Below are positions 17,151 to 26,065 of a DNA stretch of 50,956 bases, piece after piece. Made by a program: the position numbers and the translations under genes. The notes below the pieces were generated by a model that was not told where the DNA came from, did no database searches, and saw only the letters and a list, made by a program, of their open reading frames with translations. The DNA is from Acidimicrobiales bacterium (GTDB taxonomy: Bacteria > Actinomycetota > Acidimicrobiia > Acidimicrobiales > CADCSY01). The stretch lies in contig DATKDW010000062.1 in the NCBI GenBank assembly GCA_035512495.1, forward strand, positions 1 through 50,956, given 5' to 3'. Within the stretch, counting starts at the first letter, position 1. Each line of letters opens with the position of its first letter.

Positions 17151-18803
17151 ATGACCCGCGGGCGCGACATCTTGCTGGAGGTGCTGCGCACCGAGGGGGT
17201 GCGCCACCTCTTCGGCAACCCGGGCACCACCGAGCTGCCCCTCGTGGACGCCCTGGTGGGCGCCGACGACCTCGAGTACGTGCTCGCACTGCAAGAGGCG
17301 ACGGCCGTCGGGATGGCCGACGGCTACGCCCAGGCCACCGGGCGCCCGGCGTTCCTGAACCTGCACACGTCGGCCGGCCTCGGCAACGCCGTCGGCAACC
17401 TCACCAACGCCCAGGCCAACGGCACCCCGCTCGTGGTCACGGCCGGCCAGCAGGACCGCCGCCACCTCCACCACGACCCCCTCCTCGGCGGCGACCTGGT
17501 CGGCCTGGCCGCCTCGGTATCGAAGTGGACCCACGAGACCTCCACCCTCGGCGAGCTGGGCACGGTGCTCCGACGGGCGTTCCACGACGCCGCCTCGGCG
17601 CCGGCCGGGCCGGTCTTCGTATCCATCCCCATGGACGTGCTCGAGGAGGAGGGCGACCACCAGGTGCCCCCGCCGTCGCAGCTCCACCGGGCGACCGTGC
17701 CCGCCGGCCTCACCCTGGAGCGCCTGGCCGACCGGCTGGCCACGGCCCCGGTGGGGAGCCTGGCGATCGTGGCCGGCGACGAGGTCGCCCCGGCCGGCGT
17801 GGACCCCCTGGTGAACCTGGCCGAGACCCTGGGGTGCCGGGTCCACGGGTCACCGCTCCACTCCACCACGGTCTTCCCCACCGACCACCCGCTCTGGGCG
17901 GGGCCGCTGGCACCGGCGGCCTCCGGCATCAACGCCACCCTGGCCGCCTACGACACGGTGCTCCTGGTGGGCGGCCGCGCCTTCATGGTCTACCCCTTCA
18001 CCCCCGGGCCGGCGGTCCCACCCCACGTCGCCCTCCTCCACCTCTCCCCCGACCCCGCCCAGCTGGGCCGCACCTGGCCCACCGACCTCGGAGTGGTCGG
18101 CGACCCGGCCGAGACCCTCCGCGCCCTACTCGTCGCCGTCCACGGCAGGGTCGACGCCACGGCGGCCGAGACGGCGCTGGCCGAGGCCCGCACCACGGCG
18201 GAGGCGGCGGCCGCCCGCTTCGATGCCAAGGCCCTGGCCGCCTACGACCAGCAGCCGATGGCCCCCGCGGCGGCCGCCCACGCCTTGGTCCGGGCACTCC
18301 CGCCCGACAGCGTGGTCGTCGACGAGGCCATCACCACGGGGTCGCACGTCCGCGGCTACCACCGCACCGCCCGCGCCGGCCGCTACTTCTTCTGCCGCGG
18401 CGGCGGGCTGGGCTGGGGCATGCCCGCCGCCCTCGGCGTCTCGCTCGGCTACGACCGGGAGCCGGTCCTGTGCGTGGTGGGCGACGGTTCCGCCATGTAC
18501 TCGCCCCAGGCGCTGTGGACGGCGGCGCGCCTCGACCTACCGGTCACCTTCGCCGTCGTCGACAACGGCCAGTACCTCATCCTCAAGAACGCCCTGCGGG
18601 GCATGGGCGGCCGCAGCGCCGAGACCGGCACCTTCGTCGCCATGGACCTCGACCGACCGGCCATCGACTTTCCGGCGCTGGCCCGCTCCATGGGCGTCCC
18701 CGCCACATCGGTCGAGCGGGCGGGCGACGTCGGCGACGCCGTGCGCGCCGCCCGGCAGGCGGGCGGGCCGCACCTCCTCCACCTCCCCATCGCCGCCCCG
18801 TGA
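17151..18803 (+). CDS. Thiamine-diphosphate-dependent enzyme, benzoylformate decarboxylase-like
   Basis: A 550-residue member of the acetolactate synthase/pyruvate decarboxylase superfamily, closest by motif to benzoylformate decarboxylase (MdlC). Seen: GNPGTTELPL near the N-terminus, the catalytic Glu in LQEATAVGMADGYA (about 48), and HTSAGLGNAVGNL with the active-site His. The ThDP-Mg2+ motif starting GDGSAMYS and ending VVDNGQY is near residue 440. In Pseudomonas MdlC a Ser follows GNPG (Thr here), and a second His lies in a VFRYHQY segment. The matching place here reads AFMVYPF with no His. Substrate is therefore uncertain; a 2-oxoacid decarboxylase or lyase is likely. It follows the peptide transporter genes by 28 bases. 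Confidence 0.85.
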   Translation: MTRGRDILLEVLRTEGVRHLFGNPGTTELPLVDALVGADDLEYVLALQEATAVGMADGYAQATGRPAFLNLHTSAGLGNAVGNLTNAQANGTPLVVTAGQQDRRHLHHDPLLGGDLVGLAASVSKWTHETSTLGELGTVLRRAFHDAASAPAGPVFVSIPMDVLEEEGDHQVPPPSQLHRATVPAGLTLERLADRLATAPVGSLAIVAGDEVAPAGVDPLVNLAETLGCRVHGSPLHSTTVFPTDHPLWAGPLAPAASGINATLAAYDTVLLVGGRAFMVYPFTPGPAVPPHVALLHLSPDPAQLGRTWPTDLGVVGDPAETLRALLVAVHGRVDATAAETALAEARTTAEAAAARFDAKALAAYDQQPMAPAAAAHALVRALPPDSVVVDEAITTGSHVRGYHRTARAGRYFFCRGGGLGWGMPAALGVSLGYDREPVLCVVGDGSAMYSPQALWTAARLDLPVTFAVVDNGQYLILKNALRGMGGRSAETGTFVAMDLDRPAIDFPALARSMGVPATSVERAGDVGDAVRAARQAGGPHLLHLPIAAP

Positions 18804-18817
18804 CTACCCCCACCCTG

Positions 18818-18869
18818 CGTCTGGGCGGTGATCGTGGTCGCTCGAGCGGCCAGGTTCACCGCCCAGACG
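18818..18869. terminator. Strong bidirectional hairpin between convergent genes
   Basis: CGTCTGGGCGGTGA (18818-18831) and its exact reverse complement (18856-18869) form a 14-bp perfect stem. The 24-base loop contains its own palindrome CGCTCGAGCG. Runs of C and G outside the stem can extend the pairing. It sits between the TPP enzyme (plus) and the SRPBCC gene (minus), and the SRPBCC stop codon lies inside the stem. No U-tract is present on either side. Confidence 0.75.
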
Positions 18870-19326
18870 GGGGTTCGGGAGGTGGGCCGCCGGCCACACA
18901 GGCCAGGAGGCGGGGGCGGGAGCGCTCGATCTCGTCACGGAGCATGCGCTCGAGGACGGGGCCCCCGAACGCCCCGCCGTAGTGGAGGCCCATGGTGAGG
19001 CGACTGCCGCCGTCGTGGGGATCGACGGTGGCCTCCAGCAGCCACGTCGAGTGGCGGCGGCCGTCGAGCTCGCGCCGCTCGAAGCGGACGGCCTCGCCCG
19101 GTTGGAGGGTGCTGCGAACCATGCGCAGGCGCTTCGAGCGGGCAAGTGGACCGAGGCGGCCGCGCAAGTCGACCAGCCAGGCTGGACCCGGATCGCCGTC
19201 GTGGGGCGGAGCCGGCTCGGCGCGCGGGACGATCTCGAGCCACTCGGGGTAGCGACCGAGGTCGCTGACCCAGGCGGTGAGCACGGACGGCTCGCATGGC
19301 GCATCGAGGGTGGCGGTGATGTCCAC
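18856..19326 (-). CDS. SRPBCC (START-like/polyketide cyclase-type) family protein
   Basis: A 156-residue protein with the helix-grip pattern of the SRPBCC superfamily: an N-terminal strand VDITATLDAPCE, then VSDLGRYPEWLEIVPRAE, and later strands with RFERRELDGRRHSTWLLEATV and a long C-terminal helix (GGPVLERMLRDEIERSRPRLL). Such proteins bind hydrophobic ligands; no specific function can be given. I chose the GTG at 19326, which begins the first strand and has GAGGT about ten bases upstream. The longer frame to 19473 runs into the divergent promoter region. It is convergent with the TPP enzyme and divergent from the antiporter island. Confidence 0.8.
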   Translation of the reverse strand: MDITATLDAPCEPSVLTAWVSDLGRYPEWLEIVPRAEPAPPHDGDPGPAWLVDLRGRLGPLARSKRLRMVRSTLQPGEAVRFERRELDGRRHSTWLLEATVDPHDGGSRLTMGLHYGGAFGGPVLERMLRDEIERSRPRLLACVAGGPPPEPPSGR

Positions 19327-19457
19327 GCGCCTGTCTACCTCACCCGGGTGTGCACGCCACACCAGGCATCCCGTGGCATCGTGTCGGACGTGACCGAGAC
19401 GGGCGGCACCCCCTCCAGCACCGGGAGCCAGCCGACCGCCGGGGGAAAGGCTGGCCC

Positions 19458-21653
19458 GTGAACCTGGTGGCACCCAGCGAGCACCAGCTGCTCGTCTTCT
19501 GGACGACGCTGGCCGTCCTCCTCCTCGTGGCCCGCCTCCTGGGTGGGGCCATGCGGCGCATCGGCCAGCCTGCCGTCGTCGGCGAGCTGACGGCAGGCCT
19601 GCTCCTCGGACCGTCAGTGCTCGGCCAGGTGGCGCCGGGGGCGACCGCCTGGCTGTTTCCCGCCGACAACGTGCAGTCCGGCATGCTCTTCACCGTCGGC
19701 TGGATAGGCGTGGTGCTCCTCCTCGTCGTCACCGGCTTCGAGACCGACCTCACGCTCATCCGCCGCCTCGGGTCGGGCGCGGCGTTCGTGTCCGCCGGCA
19801 GCCTCCTGGTGCCCATCGCGCTGGGCGCCGTCGTGGGCTTCCTCCTTCCTGGCATCTTCGTCGCGGATCCCGACCAGCAGGTCGTCTTCGGGCTCTTCAT
19901 CGCGACGGCGTTGAGCATCTCCTCGCTGCCGGTGATCGCCAAGATCCTCGGCGAGCTCGGCCTCATGCGGCGCAACTTCGGTCAGATGACGCTCGCGGCC
20001 GGCATCGCCAACGACGTGGTCGGGTGGGTCCTCCTCGGACTGATCGCCGGCCTGGCGCAGGCGGGTGAGATCGCCCTCGGCCGCTTGGCGCTCACGCTCG
20101 CCGGTATGACGCTGTTCCTCGTCGGATCGCTCACCGTGGGCCAACGAGCGGTCGACGTCTTCCTGCGCCGACTGCGCCGAACAGAGGCGGGAGTACCCGC
20201 CACGATCACCACCTACGTCGTCATCGCTCTGCTCGCCGGTGTCGTCACCCAGGCGCTCGGGGTCGAGGCGGTCCTCGGTGCCTTCGTCGCGGGCATCGTC
20301 CTCGGCCGCTCGAAGTTCCGACAAGTCGAGGTCGAGCACCAGCTCGAGTCAGTGACGGCCGCCGTGTTCGCACCGGTCTTCTTCGCCACCGCGGGATTGC
20401 GGGTCGACCTCGCCCTGCTGGCCGAACCTCAGGTCCTCTTCTGGTCGGCTGTTGTCGTTGCCGTCGCCAGCGTCTCGAAGATCCTCGGTGCGTGGATCGG
20501 CGCCAAGGCGGCGCGGCTTCCCGGCCGCGAGGGGCTTGCGCTCGGGATCGGGCTCAACGCCCGTGGCGCCTTCGGGCTCATCATCGCCACCGTCGGGCTG
20601 TCGCTCGGCGTTCTGAACCAGGCGTCGTACACCGTGCTGGTGATCATGTCGATCGTCACATCGATGATGGCGGGACCGATGCTGCGCTGGGTCGTACGGT
20701 CGTGGGCCGGCACCGTTGAGGAACAGAAGCGGCTCCTCCGCGAGGAGACGCTCAGCCGCAACGTGATGGTGAAGCCGACGCGCTTCCTCCTCCCCACGAC
20801 CGGAGGACCCAACTCGATCGTTGCCGCCCAGGTGATGCACCTGGCGTGGCCACCCGATGTGGGAGCCACGCTCCTCATCGCCGGCAAGGACGTGGACGAG
20901 CAGGGGATCGAGGCCATCACCTCGGTGCTCGGGGACCGCAGCACCGACATCGAGCGGGTGTCGTCGGAGGACGCGCCCGACGTCATCCTGCGGGAGGCGC
21001 GGCTGGGCTACGGGGCCATCGGTGTCGGGGCGCCGGACGAGGCACTCGGGCGTTGGATCCTCTCCCCTGTCGTCGACGAGCTCCTCCAGGAGACGTCGGT
21101 GCCGGTCGTGATCGTGCGCAGGGCGCGCAACCTCGACCGACCGACGCCAGGCGCGTTCGCGCGCGCCGTCGTGCCGGTCTCGGCCGCGAGGCCGTCGCGC
21201 GCGGCGCAGGAGATCGCCGGCCACCTGAGCGCCAACATCGGCACCGAGGTCGTCCTCACCCACATCGCCGCACCCGCGCGCGACGCGCTGACCCGCCGGC
21301 TGCGGGGCGTCTTCGGGCGTCGGCCCGACGCTCCTGAGGCCGCCGAGGCATCGGGTGGCAGCAGCACGTTGGTAGACGCCCAAGGCGACGTCGCCACGAA
21401 GATCCTCGAACGGGCAGAGGCCCTGGCCGACGAGCTCGGCGCCCGCTCCCGCTCAGTGGTCCGCCGGGGCACGTCCAAGCCCGACGAGATCATCCAGACC
21501 GTGATCGACGAGGACGCCGACCTGGTGGTCCTCGGTGCCGACCTCCGCCAGCTCGAGGGCCGGCCGTTCCTCGGCCACGGCGTGGAGCATGTCCTCGACG
21601 CCTGTGCGGTCACCGTCGTGGTCGTGGCCACACCGACCGGTGACCCGGGATGA
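19458..21653 (+). CDS. CPA2-family cation/proton antiporter with C-terminal Usp-like domains
   Basis: A 731-residue protein. An N-terminal Na+/H+ exchanger domain of about 12-13 helices (about 8-420) is followed by a soluble region resembling two universal-stress-protein folds (about 450-590 and 600-725; segment YGAIGVGAPDEAL and later DADLVVLGADLRQ). Core motifs: GQPAVVGELTAGLLLGPS near the N-terminus and IANDVVGW, which places an Asn-Asp pair where CPA2 proteins carry the ion-binding acid. The GTG at 19458 follows an AAAGG; the frame upstream is open but not protein-like. The stop overlaps the next antiporter's ATG (ATGA). Likely role: K+ or Na+ exchange for protons, regulated by its soluble tail. 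Confidence 0.9.
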   Translation: MNLVAPSEHQLLVFWTTLAVLLLVARLLGGAMRRIGQPAVVGELTAGLLLGPSVLGQVAPGATAWLFPADNVQSGMLFTVGWIGVVLLLVVTGFETDLTLIRRLGSGAAFVSAGSLLVPIALGAVVGFLLPGIFVADPDQQVVFGLFIATALSISSLPVIAKILGELGLMRRNFGQMTLAAGIANDVVGWVLLGLIAGLAQAGEIALGRLALTLAGMTLFLVGSLTVGQRAVDVFLRRLRRTEAGVPATITTYVVIALLAGVVTQALGVEAVLGAFVAGIVLGRSKFRQVEVEHQLESVTAAVFAPVFFATAGLRVDLALLAEPQVLFWSAVVVAVASVSKILGAWIGAKAARLPGREGLALGIGLNARGAFGLIIATVGLSLGVLNQASYTVLVIMSIVTSMMAGPMLRWVVRSWAGTVEEQKRLLREETLSRNVMVKPTRFLLPTTGGPNSIVAAQVMHLAWPPDVGATLLIAGKDVDEQGIEAITSVLGDRSTDIERVSSEDAPDVILREARLGYGAIGVGAPDEALGRWILSPVVDELLQETSVPVVIVRRARNLDRPTPGAFARAVVPVSAARPSRAAQEIAGHLSANIGTEVVLTHIAAPARDALTRRLRGVFGRRPDAPEAAEASGGSSTLVDAQGDVATKILERAEALADELGARSRSVVRRGTSKPDEIIQTVIDEDADLVVLGADLRQLEGRPFLGHGVEHVLDACAVTVVVVATPTGDPG

Positions 21654-23590
21654 GCCTGCCACTCGACGAACCCTCACTGGTCTTCGTCGTCCTGTTCGCC
21701 ACCGCGCTTGTCGCGCCCATCGCCGCCCAACGGGCAGGCCTGCCGGGGATCATCGGCCTCATCGTCGCCGGCCTGGTCCTCGGCCCCAACGCCCTCAACG
21801 TCGTCGAGCGGGACGGCACGGTCGCCGTCCTCGGTGGGGTGGGCCTGCTGTACCTGGTCTTCCAGGCGGCCCTCGAGCTCGACCTCGACGACTTCGTCCG
21901 GCACCGCAACCAATCGCTGACCCTCGGGGCGATCTCCTTCACTCTCCCCTTCGCACTGGGCATCGTCGTCCACCAGGCGATCGGGTTCTCGACCATGGCG
22001 GCCATCCTCCTTGCCTCATGCTGGGCCTCGCACACCCTGCTCACCTACCCCGCCCTCCAGCGGATGGGCGCGGTCGGCAACCGGGCGGTGGCCACCACGG
22101 TGGGCGCCACGATCGTCACCGACATGTCGGCCCTCACCGCCCTGGCCCTGGTGGTGGCTGCCCACCAGGGCGCGCTCGACGCCACCTTCGTCCTGACCTT
22201 CCTCCCGAGCGTCGCCGCCGTCCTGTTCGTCATCCTCTGGGTGCTCCCCCGCGTCGCCAGGTGGTTCTTCACCGGACTCGGCCAGGACCGCACCGTGCGC
22301 TTCCTCTTCGTCGCCGTCGCGCTCTTCGGCTCCGCCGGCCTGGCCGAGCTGGCCGGCATCCAGGCCATCGTTGGCGCCTTCCTGGCCGGGCTCGCCCTCA
22401 ACCGGCAGATCCCCAACAGCGGTCAGCTGATGTCGCAGATCTCGTTCTTCGGTGCGTCGTTCCTCGTGCCCATCTTCCTCATCTCGGTGGGCATGCTCGT
22501 CGACCCCGCCGTCGCGATCGCCGACCCTGCTTCACTCGGTCGGGCTGCGGCCTTCACCGCGGTCGTCGTGACCGGCAAGGGCCTCGCGGCCGTGATCGCC
22601 GGGAGGCTGTTCGGCTACCAGAGCGCCGAGATCGGCACCGTGGCCTCCCTCTCGATCGCCCAGGCGGCCGCCACCCTGGCAGTGGTCTTCGTCGGCCTCC
22701 AGGTGGGCCTCATCGACGAGGGGACCGTCAACGCCGTCGTGCTCGTCATCCTCTCGTCGTGCCTGGTCGCCTCCTTCGCCGCCGCTCGTTGGGGCCCCCT
22801 GCTCCCGCGACCTCCCATCAAGGAGTCCACCATCGGCCAGACCGTCCTGGCGCCGGTGATCTCCCCAGAGCTCTCCGGGACGCTCATGCGCATCGGCGCC
22901 CTCCTGGCACGGCCAGACAGCGGCCGCGTCGTCCCCCTGACCGTGCTCGACCTCGAGACCGGCTCCGACGTGGTCGAAGACCATCGCACCCGGCTCATCG
23001 CCGAGTCGGAGCGCATGGTCCTCGCCGCGGGGGCTGATGCCCAGAGCGTGGTTCGCCTCGACCTCACCGCCAGCGCCGGCATCCTCCACGCTGCGGTCGA
23101 GCAGTCGGCGACCTGCCTGCTGATGGGCTGGCGGGGCTACACCACCCGCAAGGAGAGCTTCTTCGGCGAGCGGGTCGACGCCCTCCTCGCGCTCTCGCCC
23201 GTCCCGGTCATCGTCTGCCGGCAGGGCCGAGACGACGACATCGCCCGCGTCGTCCTCTCCGTGACCAGGCGCGACCTCACCCCCGCCGGCCTGCCGGGCC
23301 TCGAGCTCGCCGCCCTCGTCGCGACCCGGATCGCCGTCGGCGCGGGGATCCCGATCGTCGTGGTCGCCCAGGAGGAGACGACCCTGGTGCCCACCCTCGT
23401 CAACGGGTCCCGCGACCCACAGGTGGTGATCGACGAGCGCCACCCCCGGGAGGCGCTGCCGGACACGACCGGGCCGGGCGACCTCGTCGTCACCGGGATC
23501 TCGCCCCTACGCGCCGGCCTCGGTCACAACGTCCCCCGCCTCGCCCGAGCCCTCCCCGACAGGACCTTGCTCGCGGTCGCCCCCCGGTAG
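21650..23590 (+). CDS. CPA2-family cation/proton antiporter, second copy, with degenerate Usp-like tail
   Basis: A 646-residue membrane antiporter: about 12-13 helices (1-390), then a soluble tail of about 250 residues. Motifs: AGLPGIIGLIVAGLVLGPNALN near the start, and GATIVTDMSALTALALV, where a Thr-Asp pair replaces the Asn-Asp of its neighbour. IQAIVGAFLAGLALNR and VSVGMLVD-type segments also match the family. The tail contains a LLMGWRGY strand and loosely resembles Usp or nucleotide-binding folds. The two CPA2 copies are divergent, not a recent duplication. Translation is coupled to the preceding antiporter through ATGA. Confidence 0.88.
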   Translation: MSLPLDEPSLVFVVLFATALVAPIAAQRAGLPGIIGLIVAGLVLGPNALNVVERDGTVAVLGGVGLLYLVFQAALELDLDDFVRHRNQSLTLGAISFTLPFALGIVVHQAIGFSTMAAILLASCWASHTLLTYPALQRMGAVGNRAVATTVGATIVTDMSALTALALVVAAHQGALDATFVLTFLPSVAAVLFVILWVLPRVARWFFTGLGQDRTVRFLFVAVALFGSAGLAELAGIQAIVGAFLAGLALNRQIPNSGQLMSQISFFGASFLVPIFLISVGMLVDPAVAIADPASLGRAAAFTAVVVTGKGLAAVIAGRLFGYQSAEIGTVASLSIAQAAATLAVVFVGLQVGLIDEGTVNAVVLVILSSCLVASFAAARWGPLLPRPPIKESTIGQTVLAPVISPELSGTLMRIGALLARPDSGRVVPLTVLDLETGSDVVEDHRTRLIAESERMVLAAGADAQSVVRLDLTASAGILHAAVEQSATCLLMGWRGYTTRKESFFGERVDALLALSPVPVIVCRQGRDDDIARVVLSVTRRDLTPAGLPGLELAALVATRIAVGAGIPIVVVAQEETTLVPTLVNGSRDPQVVIDERHPREALPDTTGPGDLVVTGISPLRAGLGHNVPRLARALPDRTLLAVAPR

Positions 23591-23658
23591 CCGGCCGGCG
23601 ACCGACCGTCGAGCCGCAAGTACTCTCGGCCCATGGGCGATCGAGGAGCGGTCACCGG

Positions 23659-25161
23659 GTGAACGCCGCCCTCCCCGGTGATGCCGCTCTGCTGGCGGGC
23701 GCTGCCCTGCTCGTCGTCGGCGTCCTGCTGAGCGGCTTCGCCGATCGCTTCCGGGCGCCAGGTCTATTGCTCTTCCTCGGCCTCGGCATGCTCCTCGGGG
23801 ACGACGGGCTCGCCTTCATCCGGTTCTCCGACGCCGAGGCGGCACAGCGCATCGGCGTGGTCGCCCTGGTGGTGATCCTGTTCGAGGGTGGACTCTCCAC
23901 CTCGGTCACCGACGTCCGCCGCGTCGCCGCCCCAGCGGCGTTGCTGGCCACGGTCGGCGTCGTCGTGACCGCCCTGGTCGTGGCGGGCGGGGTCCTCCTG
24001 ATCACCGACACCTCACCGACCACCGCCCTGCTGATCGGGGCCGTGGTCGCCTCCACCGACGCCGCCGCCGTCTTCGCCGTCCTCCGCCGAGCGCCGACGC
24101 CCCGCCGCCTCAACTCCCTGCTCGAGACCGAGTCGGGCGGCAACGACCCCATGGCGGTGCTGCTCACCGTGGGGGTGCTGGCCTCGTGGTCGGGCGATCC
24201 CGACGTCACCGAATGGGCGCTGTTCGGTGCCCGCCAGCTCGGCGGCGGCCTCGTCGTCGGCTTGGCCGTGGGGGCCGCCGGCTCCTTCGCCGTCCAACGT
24301 CTCCGCCTCGACAGTGCCGCCCTCTACCCGGTGCTCGCCCTGGGGCTGGCCGGTCTCGCCTACGGGGCCGGGGCCGGGGTGGGGGCCTCGGGGTTCCTCG
24401 CCGTCTACGTGACCGGGCTGGTGCTCGGCTCCACCGCGCCCCGTCAACGGCGGTCCATCCGGCGGTTCCACGAGGGCCTGGCCTCCGTGTCGCAGATCGC
24501 CCTCTTCCTGCTGCTCGGGCTGCTCGTGTTCCCCGCTCAGCTTCCGGCCGTTGCCATCACCGGCCTGGCCACAGCGGGCGTGCTGATCTTCCTCGCCCGC
24601 CCGCTGGCCGTGCTGACCTGCCTGCCGTGGTTCGGCTTCGACCGCCGCGAGCTCACCTTCAGCGCCTGGGCCGGGCTGCGGGGGGCGGTGCCCATCGTGC
24701 TGGCCACCTTCCCGCTCATTGCCGGCTACCCCGACGGCGACCTGGTCTTCAACGTGGTGTTCTTCGTGGTGCTCGTCTCCGCCGCTCTCCAGGGCCTCAC
24801 CGTGGGGCCGCTGGCCCGGGCGCTCGGGCTCGAGGCGGGCACGACGGCGTGGGATGCCGTCGCCGACCTCGTGTCGATCGACAGCGCCGGCGTCGACGTG
24901 GTGGAGCTGGAGATCACCTCCTCGTGCGGGGTGGCCGGGCGAACCCTGCGCGAGGTGCCGCTGCCGGGGACGGCACGCGTGGCCGCCGTGCTCCGTGACG
25001 ACGGCGTGCGCGTCCCCGACGGCAACACCCGACTGGCACCCGGCGACCTCCTCATCGTGGTGACGGCCAGCGACGCGGGCGGCCCCGCGCTGCTCACGGC
25101 ATGGGCGGAAGGACCCCGCGCCGACCCCCTGGCACCGCCCCCCGACGGCGGGCAGGCATGA
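23659..25161 (+). CDS. CPA1-type potassium/proton antiporter with TrkA-C domain (NhaP2/CvrA-like)
   Basis: A 500-residue antiporter of the NhaP2 (CvrA) kind: about 12-13 helices (1-395) and a C-terminal TrkA-C (RCK-C) regulatory domain (about 410-480; VVELEITSSCGVAGRTLREV and later APGDLLIVV). The ion-site motif TESGGNDPMAV contains the Asn-Asp pair of electroneutral CPA1 antiporters, and FEGGLSTSV is also characteristic. The GTG at 23659 is preceded by GAGGAG about 10 bases upstream. A nine-codon frame (23633-23662) ends across this start. Probable role: K+ efflux in exchange for H+, gated by ligand binding to TrkA-C. Confidence 0.9.
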   Translation: MNAALPGDAALLAGAALLVVGVLLSGFADRFRAPGLLLFLGLGMLLGDDGLAFIRFSDAEAAQRIGVVALVVILFEGGLSTSVTDVRRVAAPAALLATVGVVVTALVVAGGVLLITDTSPTTALLIGAVVASTDAAAVFAVLRRAPTPRRLNSLLETESGGNDPMAVLLTVGVLASWSGDPDVTEWALFGARQLGGGLVVGLAVGAAGSFAVQRLRLDSAALYPVLALGLAGLAYGAGAGVGASGFLAVYVTGLVLGSTAPRQRRSIRRFHEGLASVSQIALFLLLGLLVFPAQLPAVAITGLATAGVLIFLARPLAVLTCLPWFGFDRRELTFSAWAGLRGAVPIVLATFPLIAGYPDGDLVFNVVFFVVLVSAALQGLTVGPLARALGLEAGTTAWDAVADLVSIDSAGVDVVELEITSSCGVAGRTLREVPLPGTARVAAVLRDDGVRVPDGNTRLAPGDLLIVVTASDAGGPALLTAWAEGPRADPLAPPPDGGQA

Positions 25162-25171
25162 TGGCGCTCTC

Positions 25172-25549
25172 GTGCCCCTCGAGATCACCCGCTACTCCAT
25201 CCTCGCCTTCCTGGCCGTCCTGGTGCTCGCCGCTGCCGCCGGCGGCGCTTCGGCCCTCGTCGTGGGCTGGGCCCGGTCGATCGTGCGAGCGGCACCTGCC
25301 GTTGCCGGCGCCGGCCTGGCGCTGACGAGCCTCGCCGCCCTCAACCTGGCCGTGCCCCGGACGTGCTCGATCGAGCCCGAGGTCCGGAACCGCCCCGTGA
25401 TCTCCGCCCTGGTCGGCGACGCCTGCGAGCGGACCGCCCTGGGCCAGGTGCAGCTCGTCCTCCTCCTCGGGGTCAGTACCTCGCTGGCGGTGCGGACCGC
25501 GACCACCAGACCGCCACGCCGGGCGCTCGGCGCCGTCGCCGACCGGTAG
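25172..25549 (+). CDS. Small membrane protein of unknown function in the antiporter island
   Basis: I do not recognise the family. The 125-residue product has one strong N-terminal helix (about 8-32), a second hydrophobic segment (about 38-60), a middle region with two cysteines (TCSIEPE, GDACERTALG) and a third hydrophobic stretch (about 90-108). It begins with GTG at 25172, ten bases after the CPA1 antiporter stop, and ends 26 bases before the khtT-like gene, so it is part of the same operon. The two Cys residues could form a disulfide outside the membrane. It may be a subunit of one of the antiporters (inference). Confidence 0.6.
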   Translation: MPLEITRYSILAFLAVLVLAAAAGGASALVVGWARSIVRAAPAVAGAGLALTSLAALNLAVPRTCSIEPEVRNRPVISALVGDACERTALGQVQLVLLLGVSTSLAVRTATTRPPRRALGAVADR

Positions 25550-25575
25550 CCTCGCTCCGACCGAGGAGGATCCCC

Positions 25576-26061
25576 ATGGCCGAGGTGCGTGAGACCAAGC
25601 TGCCGGGCGTCGGGGTCCGGCACGACTTCGTGACCAGCGAGGGCGAGCGGATCGGCGTCCTGGTGCACCGCACCGGCCGCCGCGAGCTCCTCGTCTACGA
25701 CCGCGAGGACCCCGACTCGTGCCGCCAGGTCGTGCACCTCGACGGCGACGACACCCGAACCCTCTCGGAGGTGCTCGGCTCCTCCCCTGTGAGTGAGGCG
25801 CTCGGCGAGCTCCAACAGGAGGTGGAAGGCCTCACCATCGACTGGATCACCGTCGAAGACGCCTCTACCGCCGTCGGCCGCACGCTCCGCGATGCCGCGC
25901 TCCGTGCCCGCACGGGCGTGTCGATCGTCGCCGTGCTGCGCAAGGGCGAGACCATCCCCTCGCCAGGCCCCGACTTCGTCCTGGAGGGGGGCGACACCGC
26001 GGTCACGGTCGGCACCGCCGCTGGCACCCAGGATCTCACCAACCTCCTCCACCACGGGTAG
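25576..26061 (+). CDS. khtT: KhtT-like TrkA-C regulatory subunit of a K+/H+ antiporter
   Basis: A 161-residue soluble protein like KhtT (YhaT) of Bacillus: an N-terminal domain (MAEVRETKLPGVGVRHDF, about 1-75) and a C-terminal TrkA-C domain (about 85-160; AVGRTLRDAALRARTGVSIV and later DFVLEGGDTAVTVGT). In Bacillus, KhtT controls the antiporter KhtU and responds to nucleotides and pH. The ATG at 25576 has GAGGAG eight bases upstream, an unusually good site here. It is followed four bases later by the KhtU-like gene, as in known khtTU operons. Confidence 0.88.
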   Translation: MAEVRETKLPGVGVRHDFVTSEGERIGVLVHRTGRRELLVYDREDPDSCRQVVHLDGDDTRTLSEVLGSSPVSEALGELQQEVEGLTIDWITVEDASTAVGRTLRDAALRARTGVSIVAVLRKGETIPSPGPDFVLEGGDTAVTVGTAAGTQDLTNLLHHG

Positions 26062-26065
26062 CGCA

